Origin: Cordia subcordata
Lineage: Eukaryota; Streptophyta; Magnoliopsida; Boraginales; Cordiaceae
Direction: 5' to 3'
Assembly: GCA_028554755.1 (NCBI GenBank)
Contig: JAPTOF010000009.1
Span: 15,601,501-15,665,500, forward strand
DNA length: 64,000 nucleotides
The number at the start of each line of letters is the position of its first letter. The stretch's first letter is position 1. Under the pieces are notes generated by a model that had not been told where the DNA came from, searched no databases, and saw nothing but the letters and a program-made list of their open reading frames with translations. Position numbers and translations under genes: made by a program. Shown piece after piece: positions 24,801-35,751 of the stretch.

Positions 24801-25285
24801 TCTTCCCCCAAACTAACCACAAATTCATGAACATGAATAGCCTCCTTTTCTTCACAAAGATGAGCGTGTAATTGTGTGCGCGCGCGTACATACACACCTA
24901 TATATACATTTTTACACACATATATAGCCATGATCACATAAAAAACTGACTTCAGATCTTCTCAAATTGCAGGTCTTGCCACAAATTCATAAACATAAAT
25001 AGCCTCTTTTCTTCACATAGACAAGCGTGTATCTGTGCGTGCGCTCTTGTATTCATACCTATATATATACATTCACACACACAGTGTGTACGTATATATC
25101 TATATATACAGCCATGATCACATACAAAACTAACCACAAAAGTTAACAAAAATTGCAGTTTCGCCACAATTCGCAAACATGCATGAACTTTAATTACATG
25201 AGTGTGTGTGTGAGAGAGAGTGGAGACCTTGGTGGAGAGAGGAGGAGCCTTCGGTGACAGACGCTCTTCTTGCATTCAAATCCAT
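15825..25285 (-). CDS. CCCH zinc-finger protein, ZFN/C3H32-34-58 type, finger 2 lost
   Basis: Minus-strand exons: 25285-25228, 23437-23280, a damaged exon 3 ending at 20974, 19913-19665, 18771-18445 and 16106-15825 (TGA). All junctions are GT-AG and phases match. Intact CX8CX5CX3H fingers are finger 1 ([20 protein letters not shown]), finger 3 ([10 protein letters not shown]...), finger 4 ([10 protein letters not shown]...) and finger 5 ([10 protein letters not shown]...). The spacer '[14 protein letters not shown]' and the tail '[23 protein letters not shown]' are typical of the plant five-finger family, nuclear nucleic-acid-binding proteins. Exon 3 keeps '[13 protein letters not shown]...LGYPLRP' but has lost the front of finger 2 and has Cys to Tyr. 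Because neighbouring phases are 0, skipping exon 3 gives a 357-residue four-finger protein, and an AG at 21068-21067 would give about 388. The start ATG opens '[13 protein letters not shown]', which fits the family. The gene is probably expressed but altered. Confidence 0.82.
18160..18424 (-). mobile_element. TRIM element, minus orientation
   Basis: A 265-bp mini retrotransposon in the intron after exon 5. On the minus strand the order is 5' terminal repeat (18424-18352, TGTTAAG...), primer site TGGTATCATAGCC (18351 down), a short non-coding centre, purine tract AAGGGAG, and 3' terminal repeat (18231-18160). Flanks are ACAAT (18155-18159) and ATAAT (18425-18429), a 4/5 match to a target duplication. 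It belongs to the same family as 19980-20240 and codes for nothing. Confidence 0.72.
19980..20240 (+). mobile_element. TRIM element with perfect target duplication
   Basis: A 261-bp element in the intron between exons 3 and 4 of the CCCH gene. Two 75-bp terminal repeats (19980-20054 and 20166-20240; TGTTAACATAATAAAT...CTAATA) differ at about 4 sites. A perfect primer site TGGTATCAGAGC starts at 20055 and a purine tract GTGAGGGG precedes the second repeat. The 5-bp target duplication CAAAG is perfect (19975-19979 and 20241-20245). Total size and lack of coding fit terminal-repeat retrotransposons in miniature, which must be moved by another element's enzymes. Confidence 0.88.
20828..20899. repeat. 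36-bp tandem duplication
   Basis: Two consecutive near-identical units starting AGTAATATATGTGCTAG at 20828 and 20864, lying in the intron just downstream of damaged exon 3 of the CCCH gene (minus sense). Confidence 0.85.
20974..21140 (-). pseudogene. Damaged exon 3 (finger 2) of the CCCH gene
   Basis: The 3' part reads cleanly on the minus strand, '[26 protein letters not shown]', and ends in a good donor (CCT|GTGAGA). The 5' part, which should encode 'PERxGQPECQYYLKTGTC', is not recognisable. The TGC codon just before AAGTTTGGAGCC is reduced to TC, and the next TGT is TAT. There is no AG acceptor upstream for about 60 bases until TTCAAG at 21067. At most a 31-codon remnant could be spliced in frame, without a working finger. 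Confidence 0.7.
21590..22170. repeat. Direct repeats flanking the solo LTR
   Basis: About 110 bp at 21600-21710 recurs at 21975-22090, sharing 'CCCATAAACAAGTTTG' and 'GAAGTGCATCTAACAGATA'. A shorter repeat, TTCTTCTATTCTTCTTGACA, occurs near 22070 and again near 22140. Confidence 0.75.
21761..21959 (+). mobile_element. Solo LTR, Copia-like
   Basis: 199 bp starting TGTTAGCACAGG and ending ACATTCTCA, with a 'TACAAATACTC' TATA-like core in the middle. The flanks TTATA and TTAGA match 4 of 5 as a target duplication. No internal region is present, as expected after LTR-LTR recombination. It lies in the CCCH intron between exons 2 and 3, between two copies of a direct repeat (about 21590-21700 and 21965-22090). 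Confidence 0.62.
22360..22590. mobile_element. MITE-like element, GGCCCTGTTTACTTAC type
   Basis: Begins GGCCCTGTTTACTTAC and continues with alternating TTTTCTGGAAAA and GGAAAACTGGAAAAC-like palindromic segments, a structure usual for small inverted-repeat elements. The right end is not clear. It is intronic in the CCCH gene. Confidence 0.4.
24817..25140. repeat. Tandem duplication in intron 1 of the CCCH gene
   Basis: A unit of about 160 bp starting CCACAAATTCAT at 24817 recurs at 24979 and partly again near 25134. It includes TATATA/ACACAC runs and 'GCCATGATCACATA'. The copies differ at many sites. Confidence 0.75.
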
Positions 25286-25343
25286 AATAATGGTGACAGC
25301 CAAAAGAAAGCTTAGCTGATGATGATGGCTATGGTGCAGTGAT

Positions 25344-25349
25344 CACGTG
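25344..25349. promoter_or_regulatory. G-box CACGTG upstream of the CCCH gene
   Basis: A CACGTG hexamer lies about 60 bp upstream of the CCCH start codon, with a TGACG core close by at about 25365. These match bZIP/bHLH target cores. Function here is inferred only. Confidence 0.3.
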
Positions 25350-25449
25350 CTCTGTCACCATGCCGTGACGCAAGAATTTACCCGCCGGATGATCGCTGCT
25401 GAGCTCCCTAACAACAAGAGAGCGACTTTCGAGAGTGGGGAATAAAAAC

Positions 25450-27857
25450 CAACCACCCGGTCTAAACCGTTCTCCTTTTTGTTAATTAACCAAAGTACCC
25501 CTGTTGAAAATTAATTCCCAGTGTGTTTGGGATAAATGAATTCCACAAACTTTTTTTTTTTTTTTTGTGAAATTCATTCGTAAATCCAATTTTCAATATT
25601 TGGTATTATTTATTTAAAATATGGAATTCATTTATAAATTTAAAATTTGCGAATCTTGAATTTACTTTAGTTATACTCAAATATTAGTTTAAGAGGTGAA
25701 ATTTACGATTCTACAAAAGTCAAGTCCACAAAAAATATTTAAAAAACAAAAATATCCCCATAAATTATAATATAATACAATATTATCCTTGTTCGTATAC
25801 TTTTTCTTTCTAAACAAGTTACGATTTTTTCCATCGCTTTTAGGGCCTATTTAGATTGATTTTTTTTTAAATTTGTAATAACTATTTGATTTGGCTTTCA
25901 AAGAAACTGAAACTCTAAAAAAAGTTCAAATACAACTTTTTTAGTAGTCAAAATTTTAAGTTTCTCAAAAAAATTCATTTTTCAAAATTGTTAAGAAAAA
26001 TATTTTCAAAAAAAGCCAATACAAACGACCCTTACAATCGTTGTAACCACCAAGCCTTATGACTTTCGTTCATGCTGTAGTGCTCATTATTATTCATTTT
26101 TTTGGAGTCAAAAGTGTGTATCTATTGGTATTGCAGTAGAATTAGTTGCAATAAATGCATTTTTATATATTCGTATCACATTATGAACGTCCATGCTTAT
26201 AATACTTTGGAGCTGTCCAGCAATAGTTAATCTAGCAGCCTAGCTAGCAGTTATTTTATATGCACTTCTCAACTAATTAATAAATTAAAGGGTATTTAAA
26301 TAAAATATACATATTAATTTCAATTTTATGTGTATTCCAAACACAATTTAGGTTTACAAATGACAAAATTAACTTAAAACCATTTTATAGTTCCAAATAA
26401 TGGAATTCATTTTGAAATACAAATTTAAACGAAATTTATTTGTAAATGAAAAACATTTCTCTATTAAAAAAATCAATCCAATTGACCCTGTGACAAAAAC
26501 AAATTAGAAAATTCCATTGATGACCATGTGAGTTTTTTTTTTTTTTTTTAAGGAAACAACTAGAATTTTAATTTTTTTTTATTTTTCTCTTTTCTGTTAT
26601 ATAAATCCATTTTATTCTAGACGACCTTTTTAGTTAAAATATATTTGCTACTTGAACAAATGTCATCTTTTTGAAACGCCATCTGTGTTCAATGAAAAGT
26701 GGTAATGATTATAAAATAATAAAGACTTTCTATTTAATTGTTCGGAACAAATGATTTTTGAAACTGACGAAAATGCCAATCGGCATGTTTTACGTCACAA
26801 CGGGACACACGAAAAGTCGCAAGTTGGTGTTGTCAAAAAGTAAGAAAATGAGGCTGCCGCTGAAATTTTACTGGTTTCGCCTTCTCTGTTTTTTGTTTTC
26901 TTTTTATTTTTTGCGTTCCATTAATGATATTCACTAGTCGGCTCGGCCCCGTCCTACAAGGCCAATACAAAGGTTGGAGCGGGACTGAGCGGGACTTTTC
27001 TCTCCTACCCGATACCGATGCAGGCGGGGTTAATCGAGATTCTTTCAATTTTAGTAGTAAAAGTTTATTATACTACCGTAAAGGCTTATGTGTTTGATTT
27101 ATATTTTATTATTGTAAGTGGAATTTGGAATATGGAGCCTGAATTTGATGATTTGAAGTATGAATTGTAGTTTTAATATGTTATTATTGTAAGTTTACGT
27201 TGAACCTAACATATTAGAGTTTAAATTTAATGTTTTAAGGTCTAGTTTTAAGATTAATATGATTTATTTGTATTGAATTTATTATTTCTATTATTAATAC
27301 CCTTTTGTCTTGCCAAGTTGACTTTATTGATCGCTACCTTATAGACGCAATGCGGAATTGGTTTTAACTATCGACAACTACGGGGATGGTACCGGGTTGT
27401 AGGGGGGCGGGCAGAAGTAAATTTTTTGTAAGTGGAAAGTAGAATTGTGCGAATTCCATCCTATCTCACCCTATCATTATCTGTACTTGTAATTTCAGTT
27501 TTTACTAAGTTTCATTACTATCATTATAAAGGGAGTCGAATTTCGAAAATTAATAAATAGAGTCCACCAAATATGCAGATTTCATCGAAAATAAACTCGT
27601 TTAAATATTTCTTCAAGTGGTGACCAAATCTAAACGTGTGAAGGAAGTTTCCACGAAAGGTTCTCTATATTTGGGTCCATGGTCTAACAAGTACAATAAA
27701 CATGATTTAATTATAAATATGCATCGTACCTCATTTTGTCCTTTTATTTATTTTTTTTGCTGGGCAATGTTTTGTCCTTTTATTTATTCCAAGTGCCATA
27801 CGAACTCTATCATCCATTATTTTCTTTTTCCTTTTCTCTTGGCGATTTACACTCAAA
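25450..27857. other. AT-rich intergenic DNA with one MITE
   Basis: No gene seen. It contains the MITE at 25843-26033, long A and T runs (for example 25551-25566 and 26531-26549), and a more GC-rich stretch at 26930-27020 and 27340-27420 whose short ORFs have no recognisable similarity. Confidence 0.3.
25843..26033 (-). mobile_element. Harbinger/Tourist-like MITE, copy 1
   Basis: Terminal inverted repeats are GGGCCTATTTAGATTG at the left and, reversed, GGGTCGTTTGTATTGG at the right. The 3-bp target duplication is TTA on both sides. The A/T-rich interior matches copies at 29185, 29616 and 31400, and this copy is reversed relative to the 29 kb copies. Confidence 0.65.
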
Positions 27858-28230
27858 TTGAATATCCAATATCCCATAGGCAAAGACAACAGAGCAGAAT
27901 TTTTGGCTTTATGGGAAGGGTTGAAGATGGTAAATAATATGGGCACTGTGGATTTGGAAGTGGAAACGAACTTGTTGGTCGTTTGTGTTTGGGTTAGGGG
28001 ACAGTTCAATTACTCAACCAATTCAGGCCATTTGTTAAGGATTACCGACAAATATTTAGGAAGAAATTGGGATATAGTGTGACGCACACTTACAAGGAAG
28101 TAAATTTCTATGTTAAATAGTTGGCGAATTTTGAACTCACATTACCTTTTGGGTTTTCATGAAATCATTAATCTTTCAAAAGAGTTGTTGCTTCAAGTTG
28201 AAAAAGACAAGGGGGAGAGACTCTACCTCG
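27858..28230 (+). pseudogene. RNase H (RVT_3-like) fragment, LINE-type relic
   Basis: An open frame of 74 codons reads 'NRAEFLALWEGLKMVNNMG' and 'LEVETNLLVVCVWV', resembling the N-AE-AL-GL and V-sDs-LvV blocks of plant RNase H-like domains found in LINE retrotransposons. After a frame change 'THTYKEVNFYVK', stop, 'LANFELTLPF' resembles the closing H-REaN-AD-LA block. The first catalytic motif is missing, so this is a dead fragment. Confidence 0.5.
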
Positions 28231-28389
28231 AATTGTAATTAAGTAGATTTCATTCAGCTTAGCTTCCTTTGTTACACAAAAAAAAAAAAAAAAGACAACC
28301 ATTCAATCCGAATAATGTGCACTCACCCAGTATCATATACTAACAAATAATCATACACCAGCCCAAGTGACATGTCCAAACAAAAAAAT

Positions 28390-28660
28390 CACGCCAGTAG
28401 CTGATTCACAACTTTTATATCACATATTCACAATTTTTATATTATATATTCATAATTTTTAATTATTTATAAATCTCATGTTATATATTCACAATTTTAA
28501 TATTTTATATTCAAAACTTTTAATGATTCATAATTTAGTTATTCACTATTCTTATATTATATACTCAAAAGTTTTAAATTATATGTTCATAACGATAAAC
28601 TACGTATTTATAATTCTTTAAAATGTGTTCATAACTTATTTAGTATATATTCACAAGATG
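28390..28660. repeat. AT-rich degenerate repeat
   Basis: A degenerate array of 'TATATTCACAATTTTTAT'-like units, about 25-35 bp each, repeats for some 260 bp with many substitutions. A related pattern occurs at 43490-43625. Confidence 0.5.
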
Positions 28661-29184
28661 TGAATTCTAGTATTTGCACCCTATATAAAAATTATGTTCC
28701 CACCTTACAGATTCCAATTTCACGAATTCCAAACTAACAATTCGCATCATTTTTCTCACCATCTTCTTCTTTCATCTTAAAATCAGTTTTTTTCTTTGAA
28801 TCTTTGTCTCACATACACATAGAAAACACAGATCTATAAACAAAGAGGCTTGCTCCATCTTCTTCTCCTAGCACAATGACTGGCACGTCCTCTATGAAAC
28901 TTTCATCCATGACTGCTAGTTCTCTCTTGGGAGAGCTACCTCCATCAATCTTATTAGGTCTCGTTTAGCTCCTTCTGACTTGGAGAATAATGTTGTGTTG
29001 TCATTTACAAATCTAGATGATTGGTTGAGAGAAAAAGTAACGTGTGGATAGAGCTTTATCTATTTGTTTTTTCTTTAAGCAAAGGAGCGAAAAGAGAGAT
29101 TTGAGGAAAGGAAGTGGAGAGAACTTTCAGGGAAGAGAGAGAAATTATTCTTATTTGTTTTTTTTTTTTTAAGCCGTGCTACTC

Positions 29185-29413
29185 AGGGCTTGTTTGGATT
29201 GATTTTTTTTTTCAAAAATATTTTTTTAACAACTTTTGAAAAATAGTTTTTTTGAGAAGTTGAAAATTTTGACTTTAAAAAAAAACTGTATTTAAGCTTT
29301 TTTCAGAGTTTCAACCTTTTTAGAAGCCAAATCAAATAGTTATTATAAATTTAATATAACTTTTTAAAAAATATTTTTTTTTTTCTAAAAAAAAGTCAAT
29401 CCAAACGGACCCT
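29185..29413 (+). mobile_element. Harbinger/Tourist-like MITE, copy 2
   Basis: Left inverted repeat GGGCTTGTTTGGATTGA, right inverted repeat TCAATCCAAACGGACCC, 3-bp target duplication TCA on both sides. The interior contains AGCTTTTTTCAGA and GCCAAATCAAATAGTTATT motifs shared with other copies. Confidence 0.78.
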
Positions 29414-29610
29414 CAAGCATGAATGAGTGTATAATGTTAGATGGTTGCAAGGTAAACTTTGCCATTGTCAATTTCATCGCTTTTTTTATGGGAGTTAAAC
29501 GATAAGAGACAAGTTATTTTGTTGACCAAAAAAAAAATCTCATGAAGCTAAGCAAAATTTTGGAGCTGGCGTGGATGCTAGGTCTAAGTCCGCACCTTCA
29601 AGACACAAAG

Positions 29611-29836
29611 AGCTCATTTGGATTGGTTTTTTCAAAAGTATTTTTTTAACAATTTTTGAAAAATAATTTTTTTTGAGAAATTGAAAATTCTCGCTTTTGA
29701 AAAAAGCTGTATTTGAGCTTTTTTCAGAATTTCAGCTTTTTTGGAAGCCAAATTAAATAGTTATTGCAAATTTAATGTGACTTTTTTTAAGAAAAAAGTA
29801 TATTTTCTTGAAAAAAAACCAATACAAACAAGCCCA
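29611..29836 (+). mobile_element. Harbinger/Tourist-like MITE, copy 3
   Basis: Starts GAGCTCATTTGGATTGG and ends CCAATACAAACAAGCCC, with AAA on both sides as target duplication. It is the closest relative of copy 2, lying some 200 bp downstream in the same orientation. Confidence 0.72.
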
Positions 29837-30013
29837 AACTCAATGAAATAAAGACGAATATATACACTCATTCCTACTTGAGTAACACATGCAACTTAAA
29901 AAAAAAAAAAAAAAGAAAAAGCAAACGAATGAGGTTACTTCTCCTCCCTCCCTAAAATCTCTAACAAGAACGAACAAGAAATAAAGATGAACTTCGTGGC
30001 TCCAATGAAGTTA

Positions 30014-30256
30014 ACTTATTACTTGTTTGAATTATCTTTTTTCAAAAGTATTTTGTTTTAATTTTTGAAAAAAGTATTTTTTGTGAAAAGTTAAAAGTTC
30101 TTAGTTCTGAAAAAAGCTGAAATTGAGTTTTTTTTTTCTTAGAATTTCAACTTAGTTTAAAATCTAGTTCAAATATTTATTGTAAATATAATGTGTTTTT
30201 TAAGGAAAAAAATTGCTTTTCTATAAAAAAAAAAAAACCGATCTAAACAAGCCCTA
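30014..30256 (+). mobile_element. Harbinger/Tourist-like MITE, copy 4
   Basis: Same interior as copies 2 and 3 ('CTTGTTTGAATTATC' to 'GATCTAAACAAGCCC'). The left end is more decayed and the target duplication is not clear. Confidence 0.6.
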
Positions 30257-31399
30257 GACTCTTTTTTTATTTCAACCTTTGCTAATTAGTATTATTAACC
30301 AATAACATAGCATGAATTTGTGTTTTCAACTCACTAATTCAAAAGTTGGGATGTTTAATCCATTTATTTCAAAAGTATACGTGGTGTTATAGGTTTTCTT
30401 TTTCAAACCCCCCAACCCAACCCAACCCGTCCCTCATGAACTCGAACCCAAATTATTATTTTTGATAAAATAATTTCAATTATTTGAATTACTTTTTTAA
30501 TCCAATGTGAAATTTTAGTTATTTAACTGAAAAAACTAAGTTAAAGAAAAGAAGCAAGCAAATGAATGGATACATAGTCGACTCAATATATGAAAAATAA
30601 GGTAGTATCTTGAGAGAAACGTGTCCAAATTATAATTTTCATGCTAGTCGAGCAACTAGCTTTTTAGCTATAAAATGAAAAAACAGTATATTCACCTACA
30701 AATATACTTATTCACCTAAGAATATTTCATCAGTGGAGATGCCCTAATCTATACCATTTTCTGGAAAAGCAACATTCAGGAGATGTCTAATTGTGGAGGT
30801 ACTTTACATATCTAATCTACAAATTCAATGCTGAAAAAATATTTCACGCCTTGGCAACAAAATCAATAATACAATTTACATTTTAGAAGTTAAACTGAAA
30901 TGCGTACTGGCAAGTCTGCAACCAAGCCAAGAATTGCATTACAACCAATATTCTTTTTTTAATTACAATTTAATTATCAATTCCTTTCACAGTTTTGACT
31001 ACTAAAATTTGTATAATTACATCAGAACCACAACATGTCCTTCAATTATTATAAAGATAGATTTATATCAGAATACTTCCTTAGTTTTGGATCGTTAATT
31101 TGCTAGTTTCATTTTAATGGAAAACATAACATAGTTAAAAAAAATTATGTATTGTCTGATTTGTATTATGTGATATAATATATATAAATACAGATTAAAA
31201 GTGGAATTGAAAAATAAAAAGTTCCCCCTTTATTAACTATAGTGTTGTTTGACTTTCTATAACAAGGAAAGACAAATCAGTAGAGACGATCTTAAATGGA
31301 CTGTCGATTTAAACTTCTTATTTACTTAAAATAGTTTATTCCGGCTAATATTAAGATTAAAACCAACAAATTGACAAGAAAACCGTCATTTATACCAAG

Positions 31400-31624
31400 G
31401 GCTTTGTCTAGATTTGGCTTCTTTTCTTTTTTCAAAAAATATTTTTTCCTAGATAAAAAGCATATTTTTTTTTACAATAAATATTTCAATAAGATTTTTT
31501 TAAAAAAAAAGTAAAAACCGAGAGAAAAGTTCAAATTTTAATTTTTTTTCTAGAAATAAAAAAGTCTAGTTTCTTTTTTTAAATAAAATTAAAAAAGGTG
31601 AAAAAGGCGAATCCAGACGTGCCC
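31400..31624 (-). mobile_element. Harbinger/Tourist-like MITE, copy 5
   Basis: Starts GGGCTTTGTCTAGATTTGG and ends GAATCCAGACGTGCCC. The interior is reversed relative to copies 2-4. Possible target duplication CAA/TAA is imperfect. Confidence 0.55.
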
Positions 31625-31976
31625 TAAAATCTAAAGCCTAGACTATAATATTTTTTTTGCAACAAACAAAAATCTAATGGTCTAAACCGAAAACAATAAA
31701 ATTTAGCTTAAGATTGAAATTTTTGACCATTGCACATCATAAAGAAGGATGCGTAACACAAAAATAAAGAAAAAGAAGCTTCACATTTTCTATTAGATCT
31801 CTGTGCAGCTCTCATTTCACTTCTCCATCTGCAAATCTCTGCTCTTCCCATTTTTCATTTTTTCCCTTTTTGTTTTTTCTTTTTTTTTTAATTTCCCTTT
31901 TTACATCTAAACAATACCTTTTGGCAATTCATTTTAGACCCGACAAGAAAAAAAAAAAAGAGAAAAAAAAAAGATT

Positions 31977-34900
31977 ATGGGTTTGATCTCAAACCCCACC
32001 ATGAGAAGCTTCTTTATCCTCTTCTTGCTACTTGTTTCTTGTGCTCTTCCTCCAATTTCTGCTCAGGTAATTTCTGTGTTTGAATATGTGTGTGTTCAAT
32101 GCGTGTTTTTGTGTGCGTCTTTTCTTGGGTGTGATTTTTTTTTTTTCTCTTTTTTTGCAGGAATCTGAGGATGAAACGGAAAGGGAAGATGCAAGTAGAG
32201 CAATCAGAGATCTGGGTCGGCGTAGTAAGGTTGGATAATCACTTTTGTGTTCATTCTTTCTTGCTCTTTGCTTATTTAAGCCCGTTTGGATTGAGCTTTT
32301 TTCTCCAAAAGCCAAAAATTTCAGCTCTAGAAAAGTATTTTTTGTAAAAGTTACAAAAAGAATCAAGACGCCGTATATTATTCTTGAGTGCTGTTGTAAT
32401 TGCATGTTGTAGGATTAAATAATTGTCTCGATCCAAGTATTAAACACGGGTTGTTAATTTAACTCGCATCACTAATTTACAAAAAAGCGCTTATGTGTTT
32501 TCTAATTTATAAGAGACACTTATATCATGTCTTCCACCAATACTGGACATTATGCATGCTACAGCTTATTTTGAAGTAAACCAGATGCTAATAATTCCTT
32601 TTTTTTTTTTCTCCCCTACAGTATTGTTTGTTTCACTTATTTAATGGCAAGAATTATGATAGTATTGGATCTACCATTTTGTGTTGAAAGCAATATTGGA
32701 ATTGGTTTATGTCATTTCAATTTCCAATTTTGAGTTTACAATTACTTGTAAAATAGGTTGTGCGGTAGTTATTGAGTTTTATGAATGTATTTTTTCTTAC
32801 GTCAGATATATGCTTGGGAGAAGGATTATGTTTATCAGCCTAGAGAGATTAGTTTATGGATGTGATTTTTGAGCTTTTGTTTTAGATGACCCATCTAGTG
32901 GGATAAGGCTGGGATTTGTTTTGGTAGTAGCATTTGTATTAATATGCACAACTGTCTGTGTCCTTATGGTCACTCATATTCTCCACCTTACTGATTTTCC
33001 GTTCTTCGTTGGGTTCAATTCCGTATACAACTAGACTACATTATCAAATGATTGAAATGCACCTTCTTTTGGGCAGATTTTGGTGGACAAACTTAAGACT
33101 AGTGTTGTGACGGATGAAACTGATTTTAATTCTGTTGCTGTTGTTGTTGACTTGAGGTCTGGTCTTGGATTATTTGATGCTTTCTTTGCAAGTTTTTCAA
33201 TGATCCTTGTCAGTGAGGTAAGTATGACAACTTTCACTGTGTTCGAGAGATGTTTGACGACGGGAAAAAAATGCTTGGTTTTTCCCAAATTGTATTGCAG
33301 TTAGGCAACAAATGTTGCTTTTGTTGGTGCCCTTCAAGGGATATTGCTCTGTTTTGCACTAATAAGTATTTTCATATGGCTGGCCATGCTAGTAGATTGG
33401 AGATGAAACTTTTATAATAGCAGCTCTCATGGCGATGCGTCATCCCAAATCGATTGTCCTATCTGGTGCACTCAGTGCCTTGTTTTTAATGACAGTGAGT
33501 GATCTGATTGCATTATCTTAAAGTGGAGCCTGTGTTTCTTCACCTTCTATGTTTCCTTCTCGTGGTTTTGAGTTTTGACATCTCAAGGTTCATAGACGGT
33601 GCATTATTTTCAAAAGAGGTCTTCATGTTCACATCTAAATGTTATTTATTCTCAAACCCCATCCACTACTTTCAACTTTTGTATTGCAAGTAATATCAAG
33701 TTTGGGCTTCTTCATTTGGAGTAGGTGCTTTCCACAGGACTTGGAAGGATTGTTCCAAATCTAATATCAAGGAAGCATACAAATAGTGCAGCTACCAGTA
33801 TGTTATCTTATTCTTATCATGATTGTCAATGGGCGCTTGAATATTTGTCATTCCTCTTTGGACTAGTTATTTCCTGCATGTGCTACTATTATGCAATTGA
33901 GAAGCATGTGCTTATTGATCTTCTTTTTTGCAATTTTTCTGGTGCTTCTGCTCATCTTGGTGCTAATCTAAAAAATGTGCATTAAGTGCTAAACTAAAAG
34001 ATGTGTGTTAAGGCAGTCAATAGTTTGACTCGGCATTTTAAAATTGTACTTCTGTATCTCTGTCATTTCTGGTTAAACTGATGTACTGATATGTTTTTTC
34101 TTGTTTACTGCTGGAATTTTTTTTTTTTTTTTCACGAGGCTCACAGTAGGTTGTCCTCTGGCCATATAAGTTGACTCAATATTAACTTTGCAGTTCTATT
34201 AACATGTTCCTTTTGCCGGCTTTTCTGAGTTATATATTTTTTCTCGTGTAACGGAAAAAATATCTGCATGTGCAAGCTTATTTTGGCTATGTCATTTTGG
34301 ATTTTGCTTAATATTCTATCTCCAAGTTGACTCTGCCATTTAAATTGCATATAAATTTACTTCTTTGCTTATTGCAGTTCTTTATGCCTTCTTTGGATTG
34401 CGGTTACTTTATGTTGCTTGGAGGTCAGACTCGAAAGGTTCCCAGAAAAAAGAAATGGAGGAAGTATGTTCTTACTTCTTATTCTTTGCAGTTAGATATG
34501 CTTTTATTTTTTAAAGTTAGATGTGTTTATGAGTATGATTATGCAAGTTCCCCCTGCTCTATTACTGTTTGATATTCGGATACTATTACTTTCTGAAGTA
34601 TTTCTCACCTGCTGTAGGGATAAGCTGGGTAGCTTCCATTTTATTTCCCTGTATAATTCTTCGGAGTTTTCTCCATCAGTTTTCTAACTTCTGCTGACAA
34701 ACTGGAAATCTTAGGTTGAAGAAAAGCTTGAAGCTGGACAAGGAAAGACAATGGTCCGGCGGTTCTTCTATAGATTTTGTACGCCTATCTTTTTGGAGGT
34801 ACTTCTAACAAGTACTTAATTGACATAAAGTTCCATGAGTAATTAGATTAAGCAGATTACAGATTGTCAGCTAGTGATTTGTACTTTGTCATCTCTGCTG

Positions 34901-35751
34901 TGTTTAAGTAAAATAAGTGACTAAATCCCTTTGTCTTCCTTCTTGCTGTTTTTGGATGCAGTCATTTATTTTGACCTTTTTAGCAGAATGGGGAGATCGT
35001 AGTCAGATTGCAACAATTGCTGTAAGACATTTTCCATACTCGCTTCTTTGCGTTTATAAAGGGTTTATCTTGCAACCTTTTTTAAGATTGAACTTGTATT
35101 ACTTTTATGTTTCCATTCTATGTTTGAGGGATAAGGAATGTTCAGGCTTCACACTTGAATCCTTTTGTTCTGTGGATATGACTCTGAATAGTGGCGTTTG
35201 TTTCACAAACTCTCTCTTTGCCCACTTTACACTTTCTTTTGCTCCTATTCTTTTATCCTTATAGCCTATGCAATCAAACCAGATTCTTTGCTCTTTGGAG
35301 TTGATTTCTGTATGTGATGGCTACAGTGGAACCTAGATATTCATTCGTAAGTTAATGTGTCATATGCTACTCGGCAACTGCCTCGATGTGTCAGTTTTTG
35401 GAAGTAACAGTTCTTGTGTGAATACAGTCAACGCACCGTCAGAACATTGTAGAGCTTTTAATATTACTGGAGTTGCCATGGCAACTTCCTATATGTGTGT
35501 GTATCCATCAGTTGAGTTGCTTTTCATTGTCTTACTGAAGAACACATTTTCTGCTTCTGCAGCTGGCTACCCACAAAAATGCGGTTGGAGTCGCTGTAGG
35601 GGCTACTGTAGGACACACCATATGTACATCACTGGCAGTGATAGGAGGAAGCATGCTTGCAGCCAAGATATCGCAGCGTACAGTTGCAAGAATCGGTGGG
35701 CTTCTATTCCTCGGGTTCTCTGTGTCTTCATATTTCTATCCGCCCCTGTAA
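31977..35751 (+). CDS. PML3: GDT1/UPF0016 family cation transporter, PML3-like
   Basis: Nine exons: 31977-32066, 32161-32229, 33077-33217, 33396-33494, 33725-33797, 34378-34463, 34715-34798, 34962-35021 and 35563-35751 (TAA). All have GT-AG introns and the frame stays open for 296 residues. Residues 1-29 form a signal peptide ('FFILFLLLVSCALP'). Two halves of the UPF0016 fold follow. The first carries 'SEIGDETFIIAALMAMRHPKS' and the second 'AEWGDRSQIATIALATHKN', the paired E-x-G-D signatures that coordinate the ion. Hydrophobic helices follow each, with a charged loop 'KGSQKKEMEEVEEKLEAGQGK' between. Family members move Mn2+ and Ca2+, probably against protons, in Golgi and related membranes. 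The signal peptide and length match the secretory-pathway PML3 branch rather than the plastid PAM71 branch. A glutamate stands where the family pattern usually has K or R. The gene appears intact. Confidence 0.9.
32276..32380. mobile_element. Partial Harbinger-like MITE in transporter intron 2
   Basis: 'AAGCCCGTTTGGATTGAGC' followed by TTTTTT/CCAAAAGCC and AAAAGTTAC segments matches the left part of the MITE family at 25.8-31.6 kb. The right end is missing. Confidence 0.45.

Larger units (their letters stand above)
28661..31976. other. Intergenic DNA between MITEs and promoter of the transporter gene
   Basis: Apart from MITE copies 2-5, nothing coding is supported. A 31-codon frame from 28876 after a TATATAAA-like box at 28672 is not recognised and stops quickly. 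The final 200 bp before 31977 contain long pyrimidine (CTTTTT) tracts typical of a plant 5' leader. Confidence 0.3.

Noticed and set aside
28876..28971. Short ORF after a TATA-like box ('MTGTSSMKL...')
   Set aside because: Only 31 codons, not recognised, and downstream frames do not continue it convincingly.
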